From Nonomuraea basaltis (GTDB lineage Bacteria; Actinomycetota; Actinomycetes; Streptosporangiales; Streptosporangiaceae): DNA of 62,973 bases. The translations under genes were made by a program, and so were the position numbers. The stretch covers positions 1 through 62,973 of the forward strand of contig NZ_VCJS01000057.1 in NCBI RefSeq assembly GCF_005893125.1. Reading direction: 5' to 3'. The stretch's first letter is position 1; each line of letters begins with the position of its first letter. Below, piece by piece: positions 15,243-23,333 of this stretch. The notes under the pieces were generated by a model. That model did no database searches and was not told the DNA's origin. It worked only from the letters and a program-made list of their open reading frames with translations.

Positions 15243-16717
15243 CCGAAGCTCCGCTGGTGCTGGGGGACGGGCCGCTGCGGCCGGAGGACGTGGTGTCCGT
15301 CGCCTACGGCAGGCGGATCGTGCTCGGTCAGGCGGCGAGGGAGCGGATGCTGGCCTCGCGCGCCGTACTGGAGGGTGCCCTCGCGCGCGGCGACGCGGTC
15401 TACGGGCTGACCACCGGCGTCGGGGCAATCAAGACCGTCCCTGTCGCCCCGGAGGCGCAGGCGGAGTTCCAGGTCAGGCTGTTGCGCGCGCACCGAGTCG
15501 GACACGGCGAGCTAGCGCCGCCCCCGTTCGTGCGGGCCGTGATGGCGGTCCGCGCCGCGGGCCTGGCCGTCGGCGTGGCGGGTGTGCGGCCGGACCTGGC
15601 CGAGGCGTTCTGCGCGGCGCTGGACACCCCGGTGGCACCCCGCGTCCACCAGCTCGGGTCGATCGGCCAGGCCGATCTCAGCCAGCTGGCCGAGATCGGC
15701 CTGGCCCTCATCGGCTACGGCGAGGACGGTGCCGCGCTGGCCGCCGCGGGTTACTCGCCGATCGTGCTCGGCCCGCGCGAGGCGCACGCCATCGTCTGCG
15801 CCAACTCCTTCTCCGTCGGCGTCGCGTGCCTGGCTCTGCATCGCGCCGATCTGGCGCTGCGCGCACTGGATGTGTCCGCCGCCACCTCCCTGGAGGCGCT
15901 CTGCGGCAACGTCGACGCCCTTCACCCCGCGGTCGCCGCCGTCCGCCCGCACCGAGGGGTGGCCGAGACCGTCGAACGCCTGCACAAGCTGCTGCGCGGT
16001 GGCGGGCTGCTGACCGGAGCCCGCCGCCCGCGGATGCTCCAAGATCCGCTGGCATTCAAGGTGGTGCCGCAGACCCACGCCGCCGCGCGGGCCGCACTCG
16101 CGCACTGCCGCGACAACCTCGAAGTCGAGCTCGCCTCCTCCGGCGACAGCCCCATCGTCCTGGCCGAGGAGAACCGGGCCATCTCTACTGGCAACCATGA
16201 CATCACCCCGGTGGCCATCGGCTTGGACTACGCGCGGCTCGGTCTCGCCCAAGCGGTCACGATCGCGGGTGAGCGCGTGCAGAAGCTGCTCGACGGCTCC
16301 TTCACCGGGCTGACCACCGGGCTGCGGCCGGACCCCGATTCTCCCGACGACGGCCTGGCGATCGTCGCCAATGGTGCCGCCAGCCTGGCCGCGGAGATCC
16401 GGCTGCTTGCCCAGCCGGTCACCCTCGAACAGCCGACCAGCGGCATCGCCGCCGGCATCGAAGACCGCATCACCAACGCGCCCACCGGCGCGCGCCGCCT
16501 GCACGACATGGCGGGCCTGGCCATACGGCTCGCCGCCGTCGAACTGATCTGCGCCGCCCAGGCCATCGATCTGCGCGGCATCACCGGTGAGCTCGGCGAG
16601 GGAACGCTGCGGGCCTATCAGGCCACCCGCGAGTCGATCCCGTTCACCACACCGGAGGCCGCCGACGGCGACCTCGACGCGCTCCAAACCTGGCTCACGA
16701 GCGATGACCTGCCCTGA
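15239..16717 (+). CDS. MIO-less HAL-superfamily lyase, candidate ergothionase
   Basis: This is a 492-residue histidine-ammonia-lyase homologue. The Tyr loop VYGLTTGVG (Y55) and the body of the fold are retained, with QDPLAFKVVPQTH, GNHDITPVAIG and QKLLDGSFTG at the expected places. The MIO triad is absent: GSIGQADL (140-147) replaces GxxGASGDL, with Gln-Ala for Ala-Ser-Gly. MIO-free members are known: ergothionase eliminates trimethylamine from ergothioneine by acid/base catalysis without MIO. An adjacent quaternary-amine importer and urocanase homologue support that role here. It is coupled upstream by GTGA; the cupin gene follows after 21 bases. An alternative is another betaine of an aromatic amino acid. 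Confidence 0.75.
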   Translation: MTEAPLVLGDGPLRPEDVVSVAYGRRIVLGQAARERMLASRAVLEGALARGDAVYGLTTGVGAIKTVPVAPEAQAEFQVRLLRAHRVGHGELAPPPFVRAVMAVRAAGLAVGVAGVRPDLAEAFCAALDTPVAPRVHQLGSIGQADLSQLAEIGLALIGYGEDGAALAAAGYSPIVLGPREAHAIVCANSFSVGVACLALHRADLALRALDVSAATSLEALCGNVDALHPAVAAVRPHRGVAETVERLHKLLRGGGLLTGARRPRMLQDPLAFKVVPQTHAAARAALAHCRDNLEVELASSGDSPIVLAEENRAISTGNHDITPVAIGLDYARLGLAQAVTIAGERVQKLLDGSFTGLTTGLRPDPDSPDDGLAIVANGAASLAAEIRLLAQPVTLEQPTSGIAAGIEDRITNAPTGARRLHDMAGLAIRLAAVELICAAQAIDLRGITGELGEGTLRAYQATRESIPFTTPEAADGDLDALQTWLTSDDLP

Positions 16718-16738
16718 TACGACTGAGAACGGAGCACG

Positions 16739-17221
16739 ATGTACCTGACACCCGCAGAATGCGCCGAGCGCGCCCGCCGCGCCGCGGCCGACTTCGACAC
16801 CGGCACGCTGCCAAGGGAGGGACCGGGCTCCTACCTCCTGCTCTGGGCGGACGAGCAGTCGGTTGCCTGGCTCAACACCTGGTGGGAGGGGCGGGACACC
16901 GGCTACCACGACCATGACGGCTCCGCGGTCGGCATCTGCGTCCTGGAGGGCAGGGTCACCAACGAGGGCCTGCCGATCGACGGCGTGCGCCGCGTGCGTG
17001 CCTACGGTCCGGGCGAGTCGCTCTCGCTTCCCGGCTCGGGCATTCACCGGATGGACCATGAGGCGGGGGCGATCACGATCCACGTCTACTCGCCGCCGCT
17101 GCGCGCCATCGGCCACTACGACGTGGTCGACGGGCTGCTGCAGCGGGTGCCGGGCCCGCCCGACGAGGGCTCGCCACCCAGCCCGAACCTCCTTAAATCG
17201 CTCACGTTTGCACAGAAGTAA
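16739..17221 (+). CDS. Cysteine-dioxygenase-like cupin (thiol dioxygenase family)
   Basis: This 160-residue cupin is homologous to the one at 3426-3956. The iron ligands are H57-D-H59 and H103 (in PGSGIHRM). The usual Ser-His-Tyr triad appears as T113-I-H115-V-Y117 then SPP, so Ser is replaced by Thr. The Arg expected to bind the cysteine carboxylate is not seen in the equivalent stretch (SYLLLWADEQSVAW). Oxidation of a thiol or thione made from ergothioneine is a plausible role in this operon; cysteine itself seems less likely. The ATG follows GGAGCACG. It is the last gene before the transporter promoter. Confidence 0.78.
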   Translation: MYLTPAECAERARRAAADFDTGTLPREGPGSYLLLWADEQSVAWLNTWWEGRDTGYHDHDGSAVGICVLEGRVTNEGLPIDGVRRVRAYGPGESLSLPGSGIHRMDHEAGAITIHVYSPPLRAIGHYDVVDGLLQRVPGPPDEGSPPSPNLLKSLTFAQK

Positions 17222-17231
17222 CACCTTCTTA

Positions 17232-17251
17232 ACTGAAAGACATCTTTCAGT
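17232..17251. promoter_or_regulatory. 20-bp inverted repeat, probable RpiR operator
   Basis: ACTGAAAGA (17232-17240) and TCTTTCAGT (17243-17251) are perfect inverted arms around CA. The surrounding ~70 bases are AT-richer than the coding DNA and contain the transporter promoter region, 40 bases before the ATPase GTG. RpiR-family regulators bind GAAA/TTTC-type inverted repeats. The RpiR gene at the operon's end is the natural candidate. Confidence 0.65.
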
Positions 17252-17290
17252 CAGAATTCTGCATGAAGCTTTCCATTCAAGGGGAAACTC

Positions 17291-18397
17291 GTGATCAGAT
17301 TCGAAGCAGTGACCAAGGTCTTTCCAGGCGGCACGACCGCCGTGGACGCCCTCGACCTGGAGATCCACGAGGGGGAGACCACTGTCCTGGTCGGCTCGTC
17401 CGGCTGCGGGAAGACCACCACTCTTCGAATGATCAACCGGATGATCGAGGCCTCCTCCGGCACGATCACCGTGGGTGGGCGGGACGTCGCCACGCTGGAT
17501 CAGAACACGCTGCGCCGCGGCATCGGTTACGTGATCCAGCAGAGTGGCCTGTTCCCGCACAGGACCGTCCTGGACAACATCGCGACCGTGCCGCGGCTGC
17601 TCGGCTGGGACAAGAAGCGTGCGCGGGCCCGCGCCGCGGAGCTCATGGAGATCGTCGGGCTCCCGCAGGAGATGGCCACCCGATTCCCGCACCAACTCTC
17701 CGGCGGTCAGCAGCAGCGGGTGGGAGTGGCCAGAGCGCTCGCCGCCGACCCGCCCATCCTGCTCATGGACGAGCCGTTCGGCGCCGTCGACCCGGTGGTA
17801 CGCACCCTGCTCCAGGATGAGCTGCTCCGCCTCCAGAAGGAGCTGCGCAAGACCATCGTCTTCGTCACCCACGACATCGACGAGGCGGTGCGGCTCGGTG
17901 ACCGGATCGCGGTCTTCCGCCAGGGCGGCCACCTGGTGCAGTACTCCACCCCTGCCGAACTGCTGGCCCACCCCGCCGACGACTTCGTCGCGGAGTTCCT
18001 CGGCGCCCAGCGCGGCCTCCGGCTGCTCTCACTTGGCTCGCTGAAGGAGGTGCCCGCCCTCCCGGTGACGACCGTCGCCCGCGACGCTCCCGCCGAGACG
18101 GTGGCCGCGACCGCCGCCGGGGCCGGGATCCGCTGGATGGTCGCGGTCGAGGCGGACGGCCGGCCGTATGCGTGGGTGGACGCCGAAGGCAACAGCCTGC
18201 CGGTCGCGACCGTCCGCGACGGCGGCACCCTCCTGGACGCCCTGGAGGCGGTGGTCTCCTCACCGCGCGGCCATGTGGTCCGCGTCGACGCCGAGGGCAA
18301 GGTCGCCGGAGTCTCCTCCGAGCGCGACGTCCTGCGGGCCGCCGCGGCCCACCGCTCCACCGTGATCGGCGACGGCGGTCAGGAGGTGGCCACGTGA
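17291..18397 (+). CDS. Quaternary-amine ABC importer ATPase (ProV/OpuCA type)
   Basis: This is a 368-residue ATP-binding subunit of a glycine-betaine/carnitine/choline class importer. It shows Walker A GSSGCGKTTT (about 36-45), Q-loop VIQQSG, signature LSGGQQQRVGVARAL, Walker B ILLMDEPFGAVDP and switch FVTHDIDEAVRLGD. The C-terminal ~110 residues are CBS-like, with a degenerate second repeat, as in osmoregulated OpuA/ProV proteins. The GTG follows AAGGGGA. The next gene starts inside its stop (GTGA). Family members carry quaternary amines; ergothioneine uptake is inferred from the neighbouring lyase. Confidence 0.9.
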   Translation: MIRFEAVTKVFPGGTTAVDALDLEIHEGETTVLVGSSGCGKTTTLRMINRMIEASSGTITVGGRDVATLDQNTLRRGIGYVIQQSGLFPHRTVLDNIATVPRLLGWDKKRARARAAELMEIVGLPQEMATRFPHQLSGGQQQRVGVARALAADPPILLMDEPFGAVDPVVRTLLQDELLRLQKELRKTIVFVTHDIDEAVRLGDRIAVFRQGGHLVQYSTPAELLAHPADDFVAEFLGAQRGLRLLSLGSLKEVPALPVTTVARDAPAETVAATAAGAGIRWMVAVEADGRPYAWVDAEGNSLPVATVRDGGTLLDALEAVVSSPRGHVVRVDAEGKVAGVSSERDVLRAAAAHRSTVIGDGGQEVAT

Positions 18398-19023
18398 GAT
18401 GGTCCTGGTTCGCCAGCCACGTCGACGAGATGGCGGAGCTGACCCTGCAGCACGTGATCACCACGGTGATCTCGGTCGGTTGCGGGCTGCTGATCGCGCT
18501 TCCGCTCGCCGTCCTGGCCCACCGGATCCCCAGGCTGCGCGGGCTCATCCTCGGCATCACCAGCGTGATCTTCACGGTGCCGTCGATCGCGCTGTTCATC
18601 CTGCTGCTGCCGTTCACCGGGCTGAGCCTCACCACCACCGTCATCGGCCTGACCCTCTACTCGCTGGTGGTACTGGTGCGGAACATCGTCGAAGGGCTCG
18701 CCTCCGTCCCACCGCGCGTCCGCGAGGCCGCCAGAGCCATGGGGTACGGCAGAGCCCGGGCACTCATCGCGGTCGAGCTGCCGCTCGCCCTACCGGTGAT
18801 CATGGCGGGGGTCCGCATCGCGACCATCATGACGATCAGCCTCACCAGCGTCGCCCTCGTCATCGGCCAGGGCGCACTCGGCCAGCTGTTCGCCGACGGG
18901 CTGCAGCGGAACTTCGCCGAGCCGATCATCGCGGGCATCGCCCTCACCCTCCTGCTCGCCATGGTCGCCGACGTCGCCCTGGTGGGCGTCCAGCGTGGCC
19001 TCACCCCGTGGACGAGGCGGTAA
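18394..19023 (+). CDS. Quaternary-amine ABC importer permease 1
   Basis: This is a 209-residue inner-membrane permease of the ProW/OpuCB family with about five to six helices. The EAA loop VREAARAMGYGRARALIAVELPLA near residue 110-130 contacts the ATPase. The start is GTG 18394, overlapping the ATPase stop, with AGGAGG eleven bases upstream; the protein begins RWSWFASHVDEM. A longer frame from 18172 would run through the ATPase gene and is rejected. It pairs with the second permease four bases downstream. Confidence 0.88.
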   Translation: MRWSWFASHVDEMAELTLQHVITTVISVGCGLLIALPLAVLAHRIPRLRGLILGITSVIFTVPSIALFILLLPFTGLSLTTTVIGLTLYSLVVLVRNIVEGLASVPPRVREAARAMGYGRARALIAVELPLALPVIMAGVRIATIMTISLTSVALVIGQGALGQLFADGLQRNFAEPIIAGIALTLLLAMVADVALVGVQRGLTPWTRR

Positions 19024-19027
19024 CGCC

Positions 19028-19714
19028 ATGCTGGAACTCCTGCGGCAGATCTTGGCCTGGTTCACCGATCCCGCCCGTTGGGCCGGGGGCGACGGGCTGC
19101 TCGCCCGCCTGGCCGAGCACCTGGAGTACTCCGCACTCTCCACGGTCGCCGCCGCCCTGATCGCCCTTCCCATCGGGCTGGCCATCGGCCACACGGGACG
19201 CGGCGCCTTCCTCGCCATCAACGCCACCGGGTTCGGCCGCGCACTGCCCACGGTCGGGGTGGTCACCCTGGTCTTCCTGGTCAGCGGGCTCTCCCTGTGG
19301 CCGGTCTACATCGCGCTGGTCGTGCTCGCCGTACCGGCCATCGTGACCAACACCTACGCCGGCATGGCGGCGGTGCCGCCGGAACTGCGGGACGCGGCAC
19401 GCGGCATGGGCATGACCGGCTGGCAACGGCTGTGGCAGGTCGAGGTGCCCGTCGCCGTGCCGCTGATCCTCGCCGGCATCCGCATGGCCGCGATCCAGGT
19501 CATCGCCACCGCGACGATGGCCGCGTACGTGAGCTTCGGCGGTTTCGGCCGTTACCTCTTCGACGGGCTGGCGCAGCGGGACCTTCCTCAGGTCCTCGCT
19601 GGGGCGATCTCCGTGGCGGTCCTCGCCATCGCCACCGACCTTCTGCTCGCAGCGCTTCAACGGGCCCTCACCCCCCGGGGACTCCGTGACACCCGAAAGG
19701 AAGCCCATGCTTAA
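19028..19714 (+). CDS. Quaternary-amine ABC importer permease 2
   Basis: This is a 228-residue OpuC/YehW-type permease with about six helices. Its EAA loop is LRDAARGMGMTGWQRLWQVEVPVAVP near 120-145, and TMAAYVSFGGFGRYLFDGLAQ precedes the last helices. It starts at ATG 19028, 4 bases after permease 1, and overlaps the binding-protein start by 8 bases. Two separate permeases plus a lipoprotein receptor are the OpuC-like layout, unlike the fused permease-receptor form described for some ergothioneine importers. Confidence 0.88.
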   Translation: MLELLRQILAWFTDPARWAGGDGLLARLAEHLEYSALSTVAAALIALPIGLAIGHTGRGAFLAINATGFGRALPTVGVVTLVFLVSGLSLWPVYIALVVLAVPAIVTNTYAGMAAVPPELRDAARGMGMTGWQRLWQVEVPVAVPLILAGIRMAAIQVIATATMAAYVSFGGFGRYLFDGLAQRDLPQVLAGAISVAVLAIATDLLLAALQRALTPRGLRDTRKEAHA

Positions 19715-20630
19715 ACTGAGCGCCGGATTTCTCGGCCTGGTCCTGACCTTGACCGCCTGCGGTGGCGGCACCACCACATCGCTGGCCGAGCCGTCCGCCA
19801 CCGCGTCCTCGTCGGGAGCGCCGGGCGGCGAGACGATCGTGATCGGCACCGCCAACTTCACCGAGAACGTCACCCTCGGCTACGTGTACGCGGGCCTGCT
19901 GGAGAGCAAGGGCTACACGGTGACGGTCAAGCCCAACCTCGGCTCCCGGGAGATCATCTTTCCGGCGCTGAAGAACGGCGAGGTCGACATCCTGCCGGAG
20001 TATCAGGGCGCCCTCATGGCCCACCTCGACCCCGACGCCAAGTCCTCCGACGGCGACGGCGAGGCCAAGGCGCTGGCCGCCACCCTCCCTGCAGAGCTCA
20101 AGGTCCTCCCCTACGCGCCGGCACAGGACCAGACCGTGTGGCTGGTCACCAAGGAGACCGCCGCCAAGCACAACCTGAAGTCGATGGAGGACCTGGCCAA
20201 GGTCAGCAAGCAGCTCGTGTACGGCGCGCCGCCCGAGAACAAGACCCGCTACGTCGGCGTGGTCGGCCTGAAGAAGGTGTACGGCATCGAGTTCAAGGAG
20301 TTCAAGTCGCTCGACGTGGGCGGGCCGCTCACCAAGGCCGCGCTGAAGAACGGCGACGTCGACGTCGCCGACGGGTTCAGCAGCGACCCGGCGATCGCCG
20401 ACAACGGCTGGATCGTCCTGGAGGACCCCGAGCACTTGGCGCCGACGGAGAACATCGCGCCGCTGGTCAGCACGGGCAAGGTGACCGACAAGCTGACCGC
20501 GGCCTTCACCGAGCTCAACGCCAAACTCACCACTGAAGAGCTGGTCAAGATGAACCGCCGCACCGACGTGGACAAGGAAGACCCCGAGGACGTTGCCGAT
20601 GAATGGCTCAAGACCGTTGGACTCGTCTGA
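19707..20630 (+). CDS. Quaternary-amine substrate-binding lipoprotein (OpuAC/OpuCC type)
   Basis: This is a 307-residue extracytoplasmic receptor. The signal peptide ends in lipobox LTAC (Cys at about 18), followed by a low-complexity Ser/Ala linker. The OpuAC fold starts TIVIGTANFTENVTLGYVYA, and LGSREIIFPALKNGEVDILPEYQGAL is the conserved ligand-site region. The ATG follows AAGGAAGCCC and overlaps permease 2. The ligand should be a trimethylammonium compound. Ergothioneine is the favoured guess because MIO-less lyase and urocanase homologues precede it. Glycine betaine or carnitine would be the conventional alternatives. Confidence 0.88.
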   Translation: MLKLSAGFLGLVLTLTACGGGTTTSLAEPSATASSSGAPGGETIVIGTANFTENVTLGYVYAGLLESKGYTVTVKPNLGSREIIFPALKNGEVDILPEYQGALMAHLDPDAKSSDGDGEAKALAATLPAELKVLPYAPAQDQTVWLVTKETAAKHNLKSMEDLAKVSKQLVYGAPPENKTRYVGVVGLKKVYGIEFKEFKSLDVGGPLTKAALKNGDVDVADGFSSDPAIADNGWIVLEDPEHLAPTENIAPLVSTGKVTDKLTAAFTELNAKLTTEELVKMNRRTDVDKEDPEDVADEWLKTVGLV

Positions 20631-21453
20631 CGTCTCCGCGCGGCTGAGGGAGCTCCTCGATGGGCACAGGCTCTCCCCTTCGCAACGTCGGATCGCCCGC
20701 TACCTGCAGGACCATCCTCACGAGGCGGTCTTCCTCAACGGCATGGACCTGGCCAAGGCGGTCGGCATCAGCCAGCCGTCGGTGACCAGGTTCGTGGCCG
20801 CCCTGGGATTCGCCGGTTTCCCCGAGTTCCGCGACCACCTGCGGGCGGCCGTGAGGGACGGCCAGGGCGCCCGCCCCCAGGCGGGCAGCGAACTGCAGTC
20901 CATGGTGGACTCCGAGATCCGCAACCTGGAGCGGCTGCGCGACAGCCTCGACGAGCCGGGACGGCTCGCCGAGGCGGCCGCCGCGCTGGCCGCCTCCCGG
21001 CCGCTGCCCGTGGTCGGGCTGCGGGTCTCCGCGCCGCTGGCGTCCCTGTTCGGTTTTCTGGCGGCCAAGGTCCACCCCGACATCCGGGTGATCGACGCGC
21101 CGGGGTCGACGCTGGAGGACCGGCTCAGCCGGGCGGCGGAGGCGGGCGCTACCTGGCTGCTGGCGTTCGGCCTGCCCCGCTATCCCCGCGAGTTGCGCGA
21201 GGGGCTGAGCTGGGCCCGGCGGTGCGGGCTGCGGATCGTGCTGGTCACCGACCACGCCGTCGGCGGGGTGGCCGACCAGGCCGACGTGGTGCTGACCGCA
21301 CCGGTAAGCTCGCGGTTCGCCTTCGACTCGCAGGCCGCACCCGCCGTACTGTGCGCTGCGTTGGTGCATATGATGATCAACATGTTGCCCGCGGCGCCGC
21401 TGGAGGATTTCGAGAGCGGGGCCGCGGAGCGGAAGCTCTTTCTGACCGACTGA
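20599..21453 (+). CDS. MurR/RpiR family transcriptional regulator
   Basis: This is a 284-residue regulator. The N-terminal HTH_6 domain (about 10-85) has LSPSQRRIARYLQDHP, LAKAVGISQPSVTRF and LGFAGFPEFRDHLR. A C-terminal SIS domain (about 120-260) usually binds phosphosugars, though some family members sense other metabolites. The start is ATG 20599, 32 bases inside the end of the binding-protein gene, so translation is coupled. A GAAA/TTTC inverted repeat at 17232-17251 upstream of the transporter is its likely operator. An RpiR protein in an amine-importer operon is unusual. Confidence 0.85.
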   Translation: MNGSRPLDSSDVSARLRELLDGHRLSPSQRRIARYLQDHPHEAVFLNGMDLAKAVGISQPSVTRFVAALGFAGFPEFRDHLRAAVRDGQGARPQAGSELQSMVDSEIRNLERLRDSLDEPGRLAEAAAALAASRPLPVVGLRVSAPLASLFGFLAAKVHPDIRVIDAPGSTLEDRLSRAAEAGATWLLAFGLPRYPRELREGLSWARRCGLRIVLVTDHAVGGVADQADVVLTAPVSSRFAFDSQAAPAVLCAALVHMMINMLPAAPLEDFESGAAERKLFLTD

Positions 21454-21469
21454 AGAGCCGTTCAGTCGG
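21446..21469 (+). terminator. Hairpin at the end of the RpiR gene
   Basis: The perfect 9-bp arms CCGACTGAA (21446-21454) and TTCAGTCGG (21461-21469) are separated by GAGCCG. The left arm includes the stop codon. There is no T-tract, so termination efficiency is uncertain. Confidence 0.55.
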
Positions 21470-21524
21470 AGGAACCGCGGCTTGACGAACCGCCGGATGC
21501 GGGCCCGCATGTCCGGTGGTGTGA

Positions 21525-21553
21525 GAGGAGGGTGAGGAGACCTCACCCTCCTC
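21525..21553. terminator. Bidirectional terminator between convergent operons
   Basis: The 13-bp arms GAGGAGGGTGAGG (21525-21537) and CCTCACCCTCCTC (21541-21553) pair perfectly around AGA. The hairpin lies between the end of the RpiR operon and the end of the sugar-permease operon on the other strand. Confidence 0.7.
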
Positions 21554-21588
21554 CTCGATTCCGGGGTCTGGTGCTCGACGGGAGACGG

Positions 21589-22407
21589 TCAGTCCTTGAC
21601 GGCGCCTCCAAGTCCTGACACCAGCCGCCGCTGCACCGCCACGAAGAAGATCAGCACCGGGATCGTCATCAGCGTCGAAGCCGCCATGATCCCGCCCCAG
21701 TCGTTCTCGTCCGGCTTGAAGAAGACCAGCAGCGCCGCCGGCAGGGTCTGGTTGTCCTTGGCGGAGATGATGAAGGTCCTGGCGAAGAGGAAGTCGTTCC
21801 AGGCCGTGATGAAGGAGAACACGCTGGTCGCCACGAGTCCGGGGGCGACCAGCGGGAACAGGATCCGCCACAGCACGGTCGCGCGCCCGGCGCCGTCGAT
21901 CATGGCCGCCTCTTCCAGCGCCTCCGGCACGGCGGCGACGAACCCGCGCATCATCCAGATCGCGAACGGCAGCGTGAACGCCAGCTGCACCACCACCAGC
22001 GAGGCCAGCGTGTTGAGCAGCCCGAGGTCCCGGACGACGAAGAACAGCGGGATGGTCAGCGCCTCCACGGGCACCATCTGCGCGATCAGGAACATGATCA
22101 GCACGGTGGTCCTGAGCCTGAACGTGAACCTGGTCACGGCCACGGCGGCGAGGAAGGCGACCCCGGAGGAGAGCACGACCACGGTGAGCGCCACGCCCGC
22201 GCTGTTGAGCAGGTAGCGGCCGAAGCCCTCCCCGGTCAGCACCCTGACGAAGTTGTCCAGCGTCGGGTGCAGGGTCCACGGCTTGACGTCGAGCGACTGG
22301 ATCTCGCCGTCGGGCTTGAGCGCCGACAGCACCATCCAATACAGCGGGAACGCGGTCAGGAACGCGATGACCAGTGCCACCGCGTTGGGCAGCAGGCGTC
22401 TCCTCAT
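21589..22407 (-). CDS. Sugar ABC transporter permease (MalG/UgpE type)
   Basis: This is a 272-residue inner-membrane permease with six helices. The EAA loop is VPEALEEAAMIDGAGRATVLWRI near 165-190. The N-terminus has MVLSALKPDGEI and the C-terminus VQRRLVSGLGGAVKD, both typical of the MalG branch (CUT1). The start is ATG 22407, overlapping the upstream permease stop as ATGA; a longer frame reaching 22911 is a shadow. It is the third gene of a binding protein, MalF, MalG operon with no ATPase gene. In actinomycetes a shared MsiK-type ATPase often serves such systems. Confidence 0.88.
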   Translation of the reverse strand: MRRRLLPNAVALVIAFLTAFPLYWMVLSALKPDGEIQSLDVKPWTLHPTLDNFVRVLTGEGFGRYLLNSAGVALTVVVLSSGVAFLAAVAVTRFTFRLRTTVLIMFLIAQMVPVEALTIPLFFVVRDLGLLNTLASLVVVQLAFTLPFAIWMMRGFVAAVPEALEEAAMIDGAGRATVLWRILFPLVAPGLVATSVFSFITAWNDFLFARTFIISAKDNQTLPAALLVFFKPDENDWGGIMAASTLMTIPVLIFFVAVQRRLVSGLGGAVKD

Positions 22408-23312
22408 AGCCGCTCCCCAGTGCGATAGAGCGCGCGGATGTACAGCAGTGTGATCCCCAGCAGGATGAGCGTCATGACGACGGCGACGGCCGAGCCGAGG
22501 CCGTACTCGGAGGAGCCGAAGGCGGTCTGGTACGCGTACACGTTGAGCACGGTGTTCTGGCCGGCGACGCCGCCGCCGTTGGTCATGACGTAGATCTGCG
22601 TGAACACCTTGAAGTCCCAGATGACGGACTGGATGACGACGATCGTGATCAGCGGCCGCAGCATCGGCACGACGACCGCCCAGAACGACCGCCAGGCCGA
22701 GGCCCCGTCGAGCGCCGCCGCCTCCAGCACGGACGCCGGGATGGCCTGGATGCCCGCGTAGAGCGTCACCATGACCAGCGGGAACGAGTGCCACACGATG
22801 GTCGCGCCGACCACCCCGAACGTCACCCACCGGTCGTAGAACCAGTTGAACCCGTCGAGCCCGAGCACCTGGTTGACCAGCCCGAGATCGGCGTCGAACA
22901 GGAACATCCACACGGTCGAGCCGGTCATCGCGGGCGCCGCCCAGGCGCCCAGCGCGGACAGCGACAGCGCCGTCCGCGGCACCGGGCCGACCCTGGTCAG
23001 CAGCACGGCCAGCGCCGCGCCGACGGCCAGGGTGGACACCACGAGCGCCGCCGCGAACCCCACGGTCTGCGCCAGCACCTCCCAGAACCGGGCGTCGCCG
23101 AGCAGCGCGGCGTAGTTGCCGAACCCGACGAACGTGCTCGGCTGCCCGCCGCTGACCTGGGCCTGCCGGTAGTCGAAGACCGACAGCAGGCCCAGCATGT
23201 ACACCGGGTAGCCGAACATGGGCACCAGCACGGCCGCCGCGGGCAGCAGGTAGAGCCAGGGGCGCGTCTTGGTACGGCGGCTGACGAGGACAGCGGTCTC
23301 AGAAGTCGGCAT
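22404..23312 (-). CDS. Sugar ABC transporter permease (MalF/UgpA type)
   Basis: This is a 302-residue permease with six helices (first near 18-38). Its EAA-type loop is IPASVLEAAALDGASAWRSFWAVVVP near 180-205. It opens with MPTSETAV, and those codons, including the ATG, belong to a repeat also found in the topoisomerase IB gene. The true start might therefore have been reshaped by repeat insertion. It sits 21 bases after the binding-protein stop and overlaps the MalG gene as ATGA. Confidence 0.85.
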   Translation of the reverse strand: MPTSETAVLVSRRTKTRPWLYLLPAAAVLVPMFGYPVYMLGLLSVFDYRQAQVSGGQPSTFVGFGNYAALLGDARFWEVLAQTVGFAAALVVSTLAVGAALAVLLTRVGPVPRTALSLSALGAWAAPAMTGSTVWMFLFDADLGLVNQVLGLDGFNWFYDRWVTFGVVGATIVWHSFPLVMVTLYAGIQAIPASVLEAAALDGASAWRSFWAVVVPMLRPLITIVVIQSVIWDFKVFTQIYVMTNGGGVAGQNTVLNVYAYQTAFGSSEYGLGSAVAVVMTLILLGITLLYIRALYRTGERL

Positions 23313-23328
23313 GAGATTGCCATGTCAC
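23290..23328 (-). repeat. REP-like element, copy 1
   Basis: Bases 23290-23317 are the exact reverse complement of 53710-53737 (28 bp). Similarity extends to about 39 bp with a few mismatches. This copy spans the start codon and first codons of the MalF-type permease, read as CTCATGCCGACTTCTGAGAC on the gene strand. Confidence 0.85.
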
Positions 23329-23333
23329 AGCGG

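Noticed and set aside
11984..16717. Ordinary histidine utilisation (hut) operon
   Set aside because: hutI and hutG are absent, the lyase lacks the Ala-Ser-Gly triad, and a quaternary-amine importer follows. The urocanase also departs from usual constant motifs.
18172..18393. N-terminal extension of permease 1 into the ATPase gene
   Set aside because: Arg/Gly-rich shadow sequence. GTG 18394 has a good AGGAGG and the normal family length.
21589..22911. 440-residue permease reaching back to 22911
   Set aside because: The first ~165 residues are a shadow of the upstream permease gene. The ATG at 22407 overlaps that gene's stop and gives the normal MalG length.
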